Positions 52,492 to 62,215 of a stretch of 64,000 bases of DNA are shown here, piece by piece. Position 1 is the stretch's first letter, and each line of letters starts with the position of its first letter. The DNA is from Tessaracoccus timonensis (GTDB lineage: Bacteria > Actinomycetota > Actinomycetes > Propionibacteriales > Propionibacteriaceae). The position numbers and the translations under genes were made by a program. Where the stretch lies: the NCBI RefSeq assembly GCF_900343145.1, contig NZ_LT996886.1, positions 186,001 through 250,000 on the forward strand, written 5' to 3'. Under the pieces are notes generated by a model that saw only the letters and a list, made by a program, of their open reading frames with translations, searched no databases and was not told the DNA's origin.

Positions 52492-52771
52492 CCAGCGCTA
52501 CTTTCAATCCATTCGCGGCCACGGGGCCACAGGGCCTAATACAACTCGGTCAGCCTAGCAACTTTGCCCCCACGGCCCCAAGTCGTCGACCAAACCCGTA
52601 CAGCCCCGTGTCGACAGGGAACGTTCCTCACAAGTAACTCATCGCCAGGTAGCGCCCCACTCCTTCACTGGGACTGAACGAAGAGGCGCCGCAGTTTCCT
52701 AATAGGTGCACCCACTGGCCAATCTTCGATATTGTACTGCCCAACGAAATCTTTGTCGGAAGGTCGCGTCC
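52492..52771. other. Divergent intergenic region secY / glycosyltransferase
   Basis: 280 bases without a gene between two divergent operons, so it should hold promoters for both. The part near 52718-52735 (CCAATCTTCGATATTGTACT) is AT-rich relative to the rest and could hold the plus-strand promoter. No clear operator or riboswitch seen. Confidence 0.4.
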
Positions 52772-53974
52772 ATGCGAGTGCTTGTGATGACGCAGCACTT
52801 CGCGCCCGAGGAGAATGCCCCAGCGTTTCGCTGGTCATGGCTCGTCGAAGAGTTCCATCGACTTGGCATCCAGGTGGATGTCGTCACGTCGGCTTGGCAG
52901 AATAAGCCCACGTCCGAGCGAGCCCCAGGGGGCAAGCTCAACATTCATCGAGTCCGCAATGTGTTGTCGGGTACCGGACTGGGCAGCAGACTCATCAATG
53001 AACTCCTGGTGGCATTGAAGTCGGTCATGAGAGCAACACAACTGCAACGACCCGATGTCGTGATCGTCACCGCTCCCCCGCTTGGCGCGATGCTCTACGC
53101 ACGGCCGTTGGCATGGCTGCTCCGTTGCCCGCTGGCGCTCGAGGTGCGCGATGTGTGGCCAGAACTCTTGGACGAATGGCCCACGTGGTCGGACTACGGC
53201 AACGGCCCCAAACCAAATTTCGCCCGGGATCTGGGTGTCCGATGCCTGACCTTCCTGATGAAACCTTGGCTCATCAAGGCGCGACGGCGTGCGACGTTGG
53301 TCGTCACCACAACCGAGTCCTTCGCCCAGTATTTGCAAGACAAGGGTCACCCCAACGTCATCTGTGTGCGCAACGCTGCGAAGGATGTGCCTCGACTGGC
53401 GCCCCGGGAGTTCGACGGCACCTTGCGAGTGCTCTACATGGGCAACGTGGGGCGTTCCCAGATGCTGGCGACGGCGGTTCGCGCCGCCAAACTGGTCGAG
53501 GACGCCGGAGGCAGTATCCGGCTCCGGATCGTTGGGCACGGTGCCCATCTCACTGCTCTGCAACGGCTGGTCGAGCAGCTGGGGGCCCCCGTCGAGTTTC
53601 TACCGAACGTCCCACACTCGCAGGTGACAGAGCAGTACGAGTGGGCCGACTCTTTGTTGGTCATGCTGCGGGATTGGGATGCGATGGCGATGACGGTCCC
53701 CTCCAAGCTGTATGAATTGCTGCGCACAGGACGGCATGTGACGGCGTCGGTTTGTGGGGAAGCCAAGGATCTCGTCGAACAGTCGAACACCGGAGACGTC
53801 GTACCACCTCAGGATCCCGAGGTACTTGCTCAACTCTGGCTGGATTTGATCACTTCACCCGATCGGCTCCGCACTACCCCTGATCTTCCTGCGGCCGTGA
53901 CCGCTGCCGAGCCGCGCATCCTAGGTGAGCGCTACGCCACAGTGCTCCAGTCGCTGATAGAGCGGAATACATGA
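52772..53974 (+). CDS. Glycosyltransferase, GT4 family (WbuB-like)
   Basis: A 400-aa GT-B enzyme for surface polysaccharide assembly. MRVLVMTQHFAPEENAPAFR opens the acceptor domain, with LEVRDVWPELLDEW, which resembles WbuB-type transferases; the donor domain has VLYMGNVGRSQML and the loop DWDAMAMTVPSKLYELLRTG. Start ATG 52772 has GGAAGG about 9 bases upstream. It overlaps the next transferase gene by 4 bases. Confidence 0.86.
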   Translation: MRVLVMTQHFAPEENAPAFRWSWLVEEFHRLGIQVDVVTSAWQNKPTSERAPGGKLNIHRVRNVLSGTGLGSRLINELLVALKSVMRATQLQRPDVVIVTAPPLGAMLYARPLAWLLRCPLALEVRDVWPELLDEWPTWSDYGNGPKPNFARDLGVRCLTFLMKPWLIKARRRATLVVTTTESFAQYLQDKGHPNVICVRNAAKDVPRLAPREFDGTLRVLYMGNVGRSQMLATAVRAAKLVEDAGGSIRLRIVGHGAHLTALQRLVEQLGAPVEFLPNVPHSQVTEQYEWADSLLVMLRDWDAMAMTVPSKLYELLRTGRHVTASVCGEAKDLVEQSNTGDVVPPQDPEVLAQLWLDLITSPDRLRTTPDLPAAVTAAEPRILGERYATVLQSLIERNT

Positions 53975-55650
53975 GCATCTCACCCAAGCTTTGGCGTGAC
54001 GATCTGCGGCTCGTGGTCACGACGACGGCACGAGCTTTGCGCGACGATCCCCTAACCTTTTTACTGAACGTCGCGCGACGGCTCCGTCTCGGTACGGCAC
54101 CGTCGTCGAGGAGAGCCGGTGTGTTGAACGCATACCGGTGGTTTCTGGCTGACAGGCCGGACGTGGCCGTGGAGCTGGCGTCGCAGGTCCGGGCTGGCGG
54201 TGTGCGAGGTCGGCTTCGTCGACGTTTGCTGGTCCAGCTGGGGGCAGAGAGCGCTACAGACGACGACCCGGAGCGTATCCGCTGGTTGGCGCGCACTGCA
54301 GTGGGCGATCTCGCTGGCGCGCTGGGCACGACACGCACTAGCTCGCCTGCGCATCGCCACACGGCCTCGGAGCTGAGGCTCTTGGCGCCGTCCGCCGCGC
54401 CGCCCCATCAGCGCGGCGGAACTGGAGGAGCGTTGTTTGTACTCACCAACTCGCTTCCCTACACGCACTCCGGTTACACCTCTCGGACCCAGTCGCTCCT
54501 CAGCGCAATCAAGCATCGGGGCATCGACGTGAACGCGGCGACGAGGATCGGCTACCCCACCACGGTGGGGCTCATCGGAAAGCCCGCGACTGCCACCGTC
54601 GGCGAAATCACGTACCATCGGCTTGCCACAGGGCACTTACCGCTCGAGCTCGACGAGCGAGCCCAACTCCACGTAGACCTGCTCTCCAAGCTCGTCGACG
54701 AGCTCCGACCCGGAGTCCTGCACACGACGACTGACTACACGAACGCCGTGGTCACCCAGGAACTCGCCCGCCGACGCTCGCTCCCCTGGGTCTATGAGAT
54801 GCGTGGACAGCTCGAGCAGACGTGGGTCATGAACCGACCCGCGCCCCTGCGCGAGGAAGCAGCTGCAAGTGAGCGTGTGCGCCTGCTCCGGGCGAAGGAA
54901 ACCGAGCTCGCCACCCAGGCTAACGCAGTCATCGTGCTCTCCGAGGTCCAACGTTCAGATCTCATCGCTCGCGGCGTGCCTGCCGCCAGCATCCACGTCG
55001 TCCCGAATTCCGTCGATGCACGGTTGCTTGAGATGGACGAGACCCCAACGACGGCCCGCTCGGCCCTTGGGTTGCCTACCGATGGCCTCTGGGTGGGCAC
55101 GGTCTCCTCGCTCGTCGCGTACGAGGGACTCGATCTTCTGTTGCGAAGTGTCGCCGAATGTCGCGCTGCGGGCTTCGACATCCGCTGCGCGATCGTTGGC
55201 GACGGGGCCAGCCGGCCAGTCCTAGAGGCCCTAGCCGAGGATCTCGGGATTTCGAGCCACGTGGTGTTTCCCGGACGACAGCCACGGGAGGACTCCCTTC
55301 GGTGGTTTCAGGCGCTTGACGTCTTTACGGTCCCCCGCCTCGACGGTCTCGTCACGCGCATCGTCACACCCCTCAAGCTCGTCGAGGCCTCAGCCCTGCA
55401 GCGCCCCGTCGTGGCCAGTGATTTGCCTGCATTGAATGAACTGGTCGTGACTCCTCAGAGTGGATTGTCGTTCCTCAACGGGAGTGTGGATTCCCTTGCG
55501 GCGCAGATCACTCGATTGGCAGAAGACCCCCAGCTTCGGGCTACCCTGGCACAGCAAGGACGTGCATTCGCACGGGAGCGAACGTGGCAGAACGCAGCCG
55601 CGAAGGTCGCCGGGATCTACGAGGAGGAATGCGGTGTCAAGGTTCATTGA
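53971..55650 (+). CDS. Glycosyltransferase, GT4 family, with long N-terminal extension
   Basis: A 559-aa protein. Residues about 1-150 are an unassigned helical, arginine-rich extension; residues about 150-555 form a GT4 transferase with LFVLTNSLPYTHSGYTSRTQ, WVYEMRGQLEQTWVM, VVPNSVDARLLE, VGTVSSLVAYEGLDLLL and TPLKLVEASALQRPVVASD. Overlaps its neighbours on both sides (4 and 17 bases), so it belongs to a four-gene operon with the exporter. Confidence 0.85.
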   Translation: MSISPKLWRDDLRLVVTTTARALRDDPLTFLLNVARRLRLGTAPSSRRAGVLNAYRWFLADRPDVAVELASQVRAGGVRGRLRRRLLVQLGAESATDDDPERIRWLARTAVGDLAGALGTTRTSSPAHRHTASELRLLAPSAAPPHQRGGTGGALFVLTNSLPYTHSGYTSRTQSLLSAIKHRGIDVNAATRIGYPTTVGLIGKPATATVGEITYHRLATGHLPLELDERAQLHVDLLSKLVDELRPGVLHTTTDYTNAVVTQELARRRSLPWVYEMRGQLEQTWVMNRPAPLREEAAASERVRLLRAKETELATQANAVIVLSEVQRSDLIARGVPAASIHVVPNSVDARLLEMDETPTTARSALGLPTDGLWVGTVSSLVAYEGLDLLLRSVAECRAAGFDIRCAIVGDGASRPVLEALAEDLGISSHVVFPGRQPREDSLRWFQALDVFTVPRLDGLVTRIVTPLKLVEASALQRPVVASDLPALNELVVTPQSGLSFLNGSVDSLAAQITRLAEDPQLRATLAQQGRAFARERTWQNAAAKVAGIYEEECGVKVH

Positions 55651-56530
55651 CGAGGATATCCCCCTCGTTCGCGCCGCTCGCGGTGAGGCGCCGGCTCTAC
55701 GACCGGTTAGCGTTCGCCCGCCATTCCATGTGTACGTCCAGCAGCTCTGGCAGCGACGCCACTTCATCCAGCGTCAGGCTTGGGCTCAGGCTATGGGACG
55801 CCACCAAGGGACGTGGCTTGGCAACATCTGGTTGGTCGTCGCCCCTCTCTTGGATGGCCTTGTCTACTTCCTGATCTTCGGAGTGATGTTTTCCGGCGCG
55901 CGTCGCGGGATCGACAATTTCTTCGGCTACCTGGTGATCGGCATTTTTCTGGTGTCCAGCACGTCCTCCGCACTCACCGGGGCTACGAGATCTCTGGAGA
56001 CGAGCAAGGGACTTCTGAAGGCGTTCACCTTTCCTCGCGCTTCGGTGCCGCTCGCAGTTGTCTGGCGCGAATTCTTGTCGCTATTCCCCGTGCTCTATAC
56101 CTTGGTTATCCTGTTGCTCGTCATACCGCCCTACGGCACACTTAGCTGGTCATGGCTACTACTACCAGCCGTCCTCATCCTGCAGCTGGGACTCAACGCA
56201 GGGCTGGGCCTCATCTGTGCCAGGTTGGGCAGCGCCTTCCCCGACATCAAACACATCATGCCCTACGTCGTCCGCATCCTCATGTACGTGTCCTGCGTGA
56301 TGTGGACGATCGATCGATTCGACGCGTTCCCCGAGCCCGTGCCGACCTTGGCCCACCACAACCCGTTCTTTCTCATGCTGAGTTTGTCCCGCGAGATCCT
56401 GTTAGACGGTGTGATCCCGCCGATTGCACCGTGGCTCGAACTCGCTGCTTGGAGTGTAGGCAGCTTCACCCTGGGCCTTGTGTACTTCTGGCATGCGGAG
56501 GTGAAGTATGTCCGACGCGCCTACCACTAA
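55634..56530 (+). CDS. ABC-2 polysaccharide/teichoic-acid exporter permease (Wzm/TagG-like)
   Basis: A 298-aa membrane protein of the ABC-2 family with about six helices (for example LVVAPLLDGLVYFLIFGVMF and VLYTLVILLLVIPPYG). An amphipathic N-terminal segment RRHFIQRQAWAQAMGRHQGT precedes helix 1, as in Wzm/TagG. Start is GTG 55634, 6 bases after GAGGAGG, inside the end of the previous gene. Works with the next ATPase to export a lipid-linked glycan. Confidence 0.88.
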   Translation: MSRFIDEDIPLVRAARGEAPALRPVSVRPPFHVYVQQLWQRRHFIQRQAWAQAMGRHQGTWLGNIWLVVAPLLDGLVYFLIFGVMFSGARRGIDNFFGYLVIGIFLVSSTSSALTGATRSLETSKGLLKAFTFPRASVPLAVVWREFLSLFPVLYTLVILLLVIPPYGTLSWSWLLLPAVLILQLGLNAGLGLICARLGSAFPDIKHIMPYVVRILMYVSCVMWTIDRFDAFPEPVPTLAHHNPFFLMLSLSREILLDGVIPPIAPWLELAAWSVGSFTLGLVYFWHAEVKYVRRAYH

Positions 56531-57353
56531 ACGCAACCTGACGGTCGTCGCCGACAACGTACATGTCACATACCGGACAGAAACGGAGAGCATTGAAGAC
56601 GTGCCACCTCACCGGCGGCACGCCGCGCGGCTGGGCAAAGTGTTCGGTCAGCCTTTCCACGCTGATGTGCATGCGCTTCGTGGTGTCTCCTTCAGAGTCT
56701 CCGAAGGCGAGGCCATCGGCTTCGTCGGGGTCAACGGCTCCGGAAAGAGCACACTGCTACGCATCATCGCGGGAGTGGAGACGCCCACCCGCGGTCAAGT
56801 GCTGACCTCTGCGACACCGTCACTACTCGGTGTCAATGCAGCGCTAATCCCACACCTCACCGGCGCGCGCAACATCGAGATTGGTCTTCTTGCACTCGGC
56901 TACACACCCAAACAGGCCAAGGCCTTGCATCCCAAAGTGGCAGACCTTGCTGGCATCGGTAAGGCGATCCATCGCCCGATGAAGACGTACTCTTCTGGCA
57001 TGAGCGCCCGTCTGCGGTTTGCAATCGCCATGGCTGTGGATCCCCAGATCCTCCTCATCGACGAAGCACTCGGGACCGGCGATGCGGCTTTTGCTGATCG
57101 TGCTGACGCTGCTATCTCCGAGCTGCGACAGAAGGCTGGCACGATCTTCCTGGTCTCCCATGCCGCGCAGACAATCGAGGAAATGTGTACGCGCGCTTTG
57201 TGGCTGCACGAGGGCGAGATCATCGTCGATGGCCCGGCCGACGTAGTCGCCCACCACTACCGCAAGTGGGCGTGGGCTGTCGCCAAGGGCAAGACAGACA
57301 ACGCCGAGAAGCTCTTCGAACAAGCCCGGACGCTGGTTGCTGAGGATACTTAG
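56508..57353 (+). CDS. ABC-type polysaccharide exporter ATPase (Wzt/TagH-like)
   Basis: A 281-aa nucleotide-binding subunit. Walker A GFVGVNGSGKSTLLRIIAG, signature YSSGMSARLRFAIAMA, Walker B ILLIDEALGTGD and switch HAAQTIEEMCTRALW. The GSGKST-to-signature spacing and the VNAALIPHLTGARNIE region are typical of Wzt/TagH. There is no C-terminal glycan-binding domain. It overlaps the permease gene by 23 bases and abuts the convergent transferase gene. Confidence 0.9.
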   Translation: MSDAPTTKRNLTVVADNVHVTYRTETESIEDVPPHRRHAARLGKVFGQPFHADVHALRGVSFRVSEGEAIGFVGVNGSGKSTLLRIIAGVETPTRGQVLTSATPSLLGVNAALIPHLTGARNIEIGLLALGYTPKQAKALHPKVADLAGIGKAIHRPMKTYSSGMSARLRFAIAMAVDPQILLIDEALGTGDAAFADRADAAISELRQKAGTIFLVSHAAQTIEEMCTRALWLHEGEIIVDGPADVVAHHYRKWAWAVAKGKTDNAEKLFEQARTLVAEDT

Positions 57354-59281
57354 AAAACCACGTGTTCAGTGGCATCCCCGAACTGAGTGACGCTACCTGT
57401 CGCCAGCAGTTCTATGTCGTTCGCCGTCCAGGTGTGCTCGCCACGACGCATCTGGACGAAGTTAAAACGATCGGCAGAATAGATGCCCGCCCCGGAGTCT
57501 GACACCCGTCGCAGGAAGTCACTATCTTCCCCTGTAGCGAGGTCGGCAAACGGTGTCTCCCGGAATACATCGGCATAGCCGGTGATGGTGGGGCCCATCA
57601 CCATGTCCGTCCAGCGATGCTCCCGGTGCGCAAACCGCAGCAGTGTCGCGTCGAACCTGCTCAGATACATGTAGTGGGCTTGCTTGCCGACGACCGACGC
57701 ACCTGAGTAGTGCAGCGCGTGCAGCAGATCTGCGAGGTATTCATCGCCGTACAGGTCGTCGTCGTCCATCTTGGTGAGCACGTCGCCGTCTGCCATCGTC
57801 ACTGCCGCGCGCAAGCACGCTCCCAGTGGCACGCTCGCTGGCATTTCAGCAACCACCAGATCAGTAACGCCTGCGTCTTCCGCCCGACGACGAAGCTCAC
57901 ACTCGTCCACACCGAAACCATGTGTGACCAAGGCAAGCTGCACCTCGACACCCGCCTGTCTACCTACGCTGTGCAGCACGTGGTCCATTTGCCTTGGCCG
58001 ATTCGTGGACACCAACGCAGTGACCTTCGGCGCAGTCAACGGTTCGGCGTCCAGACCGACGGCATCCAGCACCTGCTGCGCCCTCCGACGATAGGTGTGC
58101 TCTCTCCAGACGGTGCGCTGGGCGCGATGGACCAGACGGTCTCGCAGTTCCGACGAGTTGCACAGCGCTCGGACGAGATGCTGCGCCTCTTCGCGGGTCC
58201 GCGCGATGGGAACCTCGTCCTCACTGAAGAATTGGCGAATCGCTGCACTATCTGTGCTCAGGACCGGCGTGCCGCAGGCGACGATCTCGAAAATACGTCG
58301 GGCGCACATTGAGGGGCTATCGATGACGGAATTGACGTTGAGGAACAGCTTGTAGGCCTTATACGCCAGCAGCATGTCGGAATAGTCCAAGGTGCCGACC
58401 ACTCGCTCGCCCAATGGGCCGGGGAAATCATATCGCGCGTCGACTCCTTGGAATCTGGAAAAGATGTCCAGGCCACGTTCCTGCCGAGGCGTCGCGTCCA
58501 ACGCGCCTCCGAGTAATATGTCCATCTGTTCCCTCCGCTCAGGAAACTTGTGGGCGAAGTAGGTGCCGGCAAAAGCCACGTCGCCCTGCTGGTGCCCTCG
58601 CCGCAACCGGGCAGGATTGTGGATGTGCTCAGCAGCAGCAAATGGCAGGACACCAACACGGTCATGTCCGAGTCGTTCACGGTAATCGTCAATCTTGTTG
58701 GCATCCGTAGTAAAGACTTGGTCGAATAGGGACGCTGTCTCGAGGAAGTCTTCAAAGTGCGGGGGGTCCTCCTTATTCCAGAACACGGTCGGAATACCTT
58801 GATCCCGGCAATGGGCGATGAGCTCCCGAAGAGACGCACTTGGCGCCTGTGACCCCGTCAGCTGGTACTGCCACTGATTCGAGTTTCCGCACCACGCCGA
58901 CTCGACGAACAGGAGCTGCACTCGTCGCGCTGCGAGCTCACTCCGCCATCCCATCGGTGAGACGGGAAGGAGATCGAACGCCTCACCCCAGGCCTGCATA
59001 CTAAATTCATCGAGAATGCACGCTACGGTGGGACGCTTGCCGGTGCTGCGCCGCTCCGGTGGAGAGTCGATGGCGACATCCATCCGCGTCACCCGACGCA
59101 CTGGACTACTCTCGACGTGGCGACCTCGACGACGTAACCAGCGCCGAACCTGCGCTGGACCTCCGTGCCGGAGGTGCCAAAAGCCTGTCCGCCACTGCAC
59201 GAATAACGACCGCAGGTTCATCGTCCCAAGCCCTCCATGCGCCGCAGCAAGTCTCCGCAGAAGTGGCCGCTCGCTCAGCAT
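57350..59281 (-). CDS. Bimodular glycosyltransferase (CgeB/GT-B-like plus GT2)
   Basis: A 643-aa protein joining two transferase types. Residues about 85-420 resemble CgeB-like GT-B proteins (VFWNKEDPPHFEDFLETASL, FAGTYFAHKFPERREQMDIL, then ARRIFEIVACGTPVLST). Residues about 430-640 are a GT2 GT-A domain with KVTALVSTNRPRQMDHVLHS and the metal-binding acidic run TKMDDDDLYGDEYLADLL. Arginine-rich N-terminus; the start may be ATG 59281 or ATG 59221. Probably adds two sugars or a sugar plus another group to the surface glycan. Its stop overlaps the ATPase stop region on the other strand. Confidence 0.8.
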   Translation of the reverse strand: MLSERPLLRRLAAAHGGLGTMNLRSLFVQWRTGFWHLRHGGPAQVRRWLRRRGRHVESSPVRRVTRMDVAIDSPPERRSTGKRPTVACILDEFSMQAWGEAFDLLPVSPMGWRSELAARRVQLLFVESAWCGNSNQWQYQLTGSQAPSASLRELIAHCRDQGIPTVFWNKEDPPHFEDFLETASLFDQVFTTDANKIDDYRERLGHDRVGVLPFAAAEHIHNPARLRRGHQQGDVAFAGTYFAHKFPERREQMDILLGGALDATPRQERGLDIFSRFQGVDARYDFPGPLGERVVGTLDYSDMLLAYKAYKLFLNVNSVIDSPSMCARRIFEIVACGTPVLSTDSAAIRQFFSEDEVPIARTREEAQHLVRALCNSSELRDRLVHRAQRTVWREHTYRRRAQQVLDAVGLDAEPLTAPKVTALVSTNRPRQMDHVLHSVGRQAGVEVQLALVTHGFGVDECELRRRAEDAGVTDLVVAEMPASVPLGACLRAAVTMADGDVLTKMDDDDLYGDEYLADLLHALHYSGASVVGKQAHYMYLSRFDATLLRFAHREHRWTDMVMGPTITGYADVFRETPFADLATGEDSDFLRRVSDSGAGIYSADRFNFVQMRRGEHTWTANDIELLATGSVTQFGDATEHVVF

Positions 59282-59328
59282 TCGTCTAAATTACAAAAAG
59301 CATACTCGAAGGCCCTCAGGAGCATCCC

Positions 59329-60468
59329 ATGCGCATTATGACCATTTACGGCACTCGCCCCGAGGCCATCAAGGTCGCACCCGTTATTAAGGAGATTGAG
59401 CAAGACCCTCGGTTCCAGTCTGTAACTGTTGTCACCGGTCAGCACCGCGAGATGCTTGACCAGGTGAACGAGATCTTCAGTATCGTGCCCGACCACGATC
59501 TCGATGTGTTCGAGCCAGGACAGTCACTCAATAGTCTTATGTCGAAGATGTTCGCCAGGCTGGACCCGGTGCTCGACGAGGAGCAACCAGACGCCGTACT
59601 GGTCCAAGGGGATACCTCAACGGTCGCAGCAGCAGCCATTGCGTCGTTCTACCGCGGAGTCCCTGTAGTTCATCTCGAAGCGGGCCTTCGGAGCGGAGAC
59701 ATCCGCTCTCCCTTCCCGGAAGAGGCAAATCGCAAACTAACAACGCAAATCACTGCACTACACCTTGCGCCAACGTCACGCTCGAAAGACAATCTGCTCC
59801 GAGAGTCCGTCTCGGCAGACGACATCGTTGTGACTGGCAATACAGTCATCGATGCCCTTTTGCTCGCAGTGGAATACCAGCAGCCGTTCACCGAACCTGC
59901 TGTGCAGGAGGCCGTCGACTCGGGCCGCCCCATCCTCCTTGTGACCACCCACCGTCGAGAGAATTGGGGCGATGCGATGGTCAATGTCGGCAAGGCACTC
60001 CGCGACATCGCTGAGGCCTACCCTGATTTCGTCATCATCCTGCCTGCGCATCGCAACCCAATTGTCCGCGAGTCTGTGCTTCCACAGATCGAAGGGCTGA
60101 CGAATGTGATCGTCACCGAGCCTATGGCCTACGGTGAATTCACTCGGGTCATGAAAGCCGCCCACATTATCCTGACCGATTCAGGTGGCGTCCAGGAGGA
60201 AGCACCCTCGCTCGGCAAGCCGGTGCTCGTCCTCCGTGACAACACGGAGCGTCCGGAAGCCGTGGATGCTGGCACGGTACGACTGATCGGCACCCACCGT
60301 GAGCGTATTGTCCACGAATTCAAGCGTCTGGCGGATGAACCCGAGAAGTACCAGCTCATGGCCAATGCAGTGAATCCGTACGGCGACGGTCAGGCCGCAG
60401 CGAGGACGGTGGCTGCCATCTCCCAGCTACTCGGCGTGGGTCTGAGGATCGAGGATTTCCGGGGCTGA
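59329..60468 (+). CDS. wecB: UDP-N-acetylglucosamine 2-epimerase (non-hydrolysing)
   Basis: A 379-aa enzyme making UDP-ManNAc for surface polysaccharide or teichoic-acid-type linkers. Motifs: IMTIYGTRPEAIKVAPVIKE, VTGQHREMLDQV, VQGDTSTVAAAAIASFYRG, HLEAGLRSGD and LTDSGGVQEEAPSLGKPVLV. AGGAG lies 7 bases before ATG 59329. No UDP-ManNAc dehydrogenase is in the window. The last 42 bases overlap the convergent gene. Confidence 0.95.
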   Translation: MRIMTIYGTRPEAIKVAPVIKEIEQDPRFQSVTVVTGQHREMLDQVNEIFSIVPDHDLDVFEPGQSLNSLMSKMFARLDPVLDEEQPDAVLVQGDTSTVAAAAIASFYRGVPVVHLEAGLRSGDIRSPFPEEANRKLTTQITALHLAPTSRSKDNLLRESVSADDIVVTGNTVIDALLLAVEYQQPFTEPAVQEAVDSGRPILLVTTHRRENWGDAMVNVGKALRDIAEAYPDFVIILPAHRNPIVRESVLPQIEGLTNVIVTEPMAYGEFTRVMKAAHIILTDSGGVQEEAPSLGKPVLVLRDNTERPEAVDAGTVRLIGTHRERIVHEFKRLADEPEKYQLMANAVNPYGDGQAAARTVAAISQLLGVGLRIEDFRG

Positions 60469-61182
60469 TTTCTCCTCAGCAAAAGCGCGAATGCCTTCCA
60501 CAAGTTCCGCATAGGTGATGCCGTGGTAGTGGAAGGCAGCACGCCCCCACTTGTGTTCCGACGCCGCCAGCGTCGTAGGGAGATGCAAGGTCGCGAAGCC
60601 CAAGGACTCGAGCACGGAAAAATGGCGTTCCAGCTGCTGATTGAGGATAGCGGCGCTCATACCAAAGCTCGGCGGAACAAAGACGGCTTGATCGTCAACC
60701 AGTGCCGCCGCCGGTGCGAGCACCAATGCATGTTCGAACAACCCGAGGCGGACGAGCTCATCGCGAACATCAATCGCGGCCGACGACCACAGGTCCAGGA
60801 ATTCGTCGGATTCGAAGTCGACTACTTTCCCGGCGCCGTCGATCTCCTCCTGTATACCGCTGGCGATCCGATCTACGCTCCGGGTGACGACTCCGGTCTC
60901 GGTGATGACCACACCGAGCCTCTCATCGACGAGGTCCAGCAGGACGAGATCCACTGGCAGGTTGTCTTCCAAGCGCTGCAGAGCATCGCCGATGCTATCT
61001 CCCTCAGCCATCCGTATCTGGAACGGTGACTGCATCGCGCAATTCTTCAGATCCTTCACTTGATTGCCGTGCGAGAGCCAAGACTGCCTGGCAACGTAAT
61101 GCGCCAGTTCATAACGGTCCGCAGGGAGGAACTCGAAGGTATCCCTGCTGACGCAGCTCCCCCAGATGAACGTCCTAATCAT
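60427..61182 (-). CDS. DUF6270 protein of the polysaccharide cluster
   Basis: A 251-aa protein resembling the DUF6270 family found in actinobacterial surface-glycan loci. N-terminal TFIWGSCVSRDTFEF, LVLLDLVDERLGV in the middle and KWGRAAFHYHGITYAELVEG near the end suggest an SGNH-hydrolase-like layout (GSCVS with Ser, late His), but that is inference. Start ATG 61182 has GGAAGAG 5 bases upstream; the longer ORF overlaps the next gene. Function unknown. Confidence 0.7.
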   Translation of the reverse strand: MIRTFIWGSCVSRDTFEFLPADRYELAHYVARQSWLSHGNQVKDLKNCAMQSPFQIRMAEGDSIGDALQRLEDNLPVDLVLLDLVDERLGVVITETGVVTRSVDRIASGIQEEIDGAGKVVDFESDEFLDLWSSAAIDVRDELVRLGLFEHALVLAPAAALVDDQAVFVPPSFGMSAAILNQQLERHFSVLESLGFATLHLPTTLAASEHKWGRAAFHYHGITYAELVEGIRAFAEEKSAPEILDPQTHAE

Positions 61183-61210
61183 CGACTCTTCCAACGCAGA
61201 TCCACTCATA

Positions 61211-61930
61211 TCAGCTGGAGGATTCCGTAGGCAACGGAATCGGTCCAGGGTCCGAGTTCGACGGCTCCGGGTCCATTGTTGTCTGCGTCGGTTGCGGCTC
61301 CGATTGCGCTGGTTTAGAGGGAGAGTCGGACGTGGACTCTTGCATGGTCGGCGGCGAGGGCCGTGCGTCGTCGTTAGGAGCACCGTCGCGGGATCCCTTG
61401 TCACTGGACTCGGCACCACTCGGCCGCTCGACGAACAAGGACGACGCCGTACCGGGACCATCCTCACCGAGTGGGACGATGCTGATGCGAACCTCGTCAA
61501 CATCCCAGATGATCGTGGCCGAGCGCTCATTGACAGTGCTGATCCGCGCGCCGTTCAGACGCACCTCATAACCCTCTGACGCCTCCCCTTCCCAGACAAC
61601 CACGAACTTGCGGCGGGTATTGGATGCGAGTCGTAAATCGGAGACTACTGTGCGGCGTGACGTTGTTGCCGAGACGCTGGCCGAACTACTCGGCGACAGG
61701 GCGAGGCTCGCACTCGGCGATGGCGCGGCGCTCGTCGACACTGAGTCGGTTGTCGGCGAGGTCGTCGCAGAGTGCGTGCTGGAGGGCATGGGTCTGCCCG
61801 CGCTGGGGGTGGGGCTGGGAACAGCCTCCAGCGCGACGGGCTCAGCACCGGGCCGAGTCAGGTACACCCCGAGTGCAGCGAGCAACCCAAGTGCCAGCAC
61901 TGCGCCGGTTTGCAACTGCGACTTTTTCAT
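61211..61930 (-). CDS. Membrane-anchored protein with Ser/Thr/Pro linkers and a fibronectin-like core
   Basis: A 239-aa protein starting with a signal-anchor (GAVLALGLLAALGVYL). Residues about 40-90 and 165-239 are Ser/Thr/Pro-rich and disordered; residues about 95-160 form a small beta domain (FVVVWEGEASEGYEVRLNG) like a fibronectin III fold. No anchoring motif at the C-terminus. Role unknown, perhaps cell-envelope. 28 bases from the DUF6270 gene on the same strand. Confidence 0.65.
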   Translation of the reverse strand: MKKSQLQTGAVLALGLLAALGVYLTRPGAEPVALEAVPSPTPSAGRPMPSSTHSATTSPTTDSVSTSAAPSPSASLALSPSSSASVSATTSRRTVVSDLRLASNTRRKFVVVWEGEASEGYEVRLNGARISTVNERSATIIWDVDEVRISIVPLGEDGPGTASSLFVERPSGAESSDKGSRDGAPNDDARPSPPTMQESTSDSPSKPAQSEPQPTQTTMDPEPSNSDPGPIPLPTESSS

Positions 61931-61943
61931 CTCGGCGTTGAGT

Positions 61944-62215
61944 CTACCGGCCCAGGTCGGCTTTCACGAACGCCGATTGCCGGGGGTCCAGCCAAACCCT
62001 CAGTCGCTCGACGTTTGGGTCCAACTCCCACGACGAGATCACTATTGGCGGCTCTTCAGAGTTGGGTGTGGGCACGCCGATCTGGCAGAGGTCCAGCGGG
62101 TAGACGTCGAGGTCCCCGATGATGAGCGGACTCTGACCTCTGCTCACACTAAGGACCTCGACGATGTACAACTCTACGTGCTCCTGCTCCGATTCGCTCA
62201 ACCGCTGCTGCCGAT
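61944..62215 (-). pseudogene. 3' remnant of an unknown gene, cut by an ISL3-type fragment
   Basis: The minus-strand frame ending at 61944 reads sensibly for about 88 residues (EQEHVELYIVEVLSVSRGQS to RQSAFVKADLGR). Upstream of about 62215 it runs antisense through transposase DNA. The original 5' end is therefore lost. No family recognised. Confidence 0.55.
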
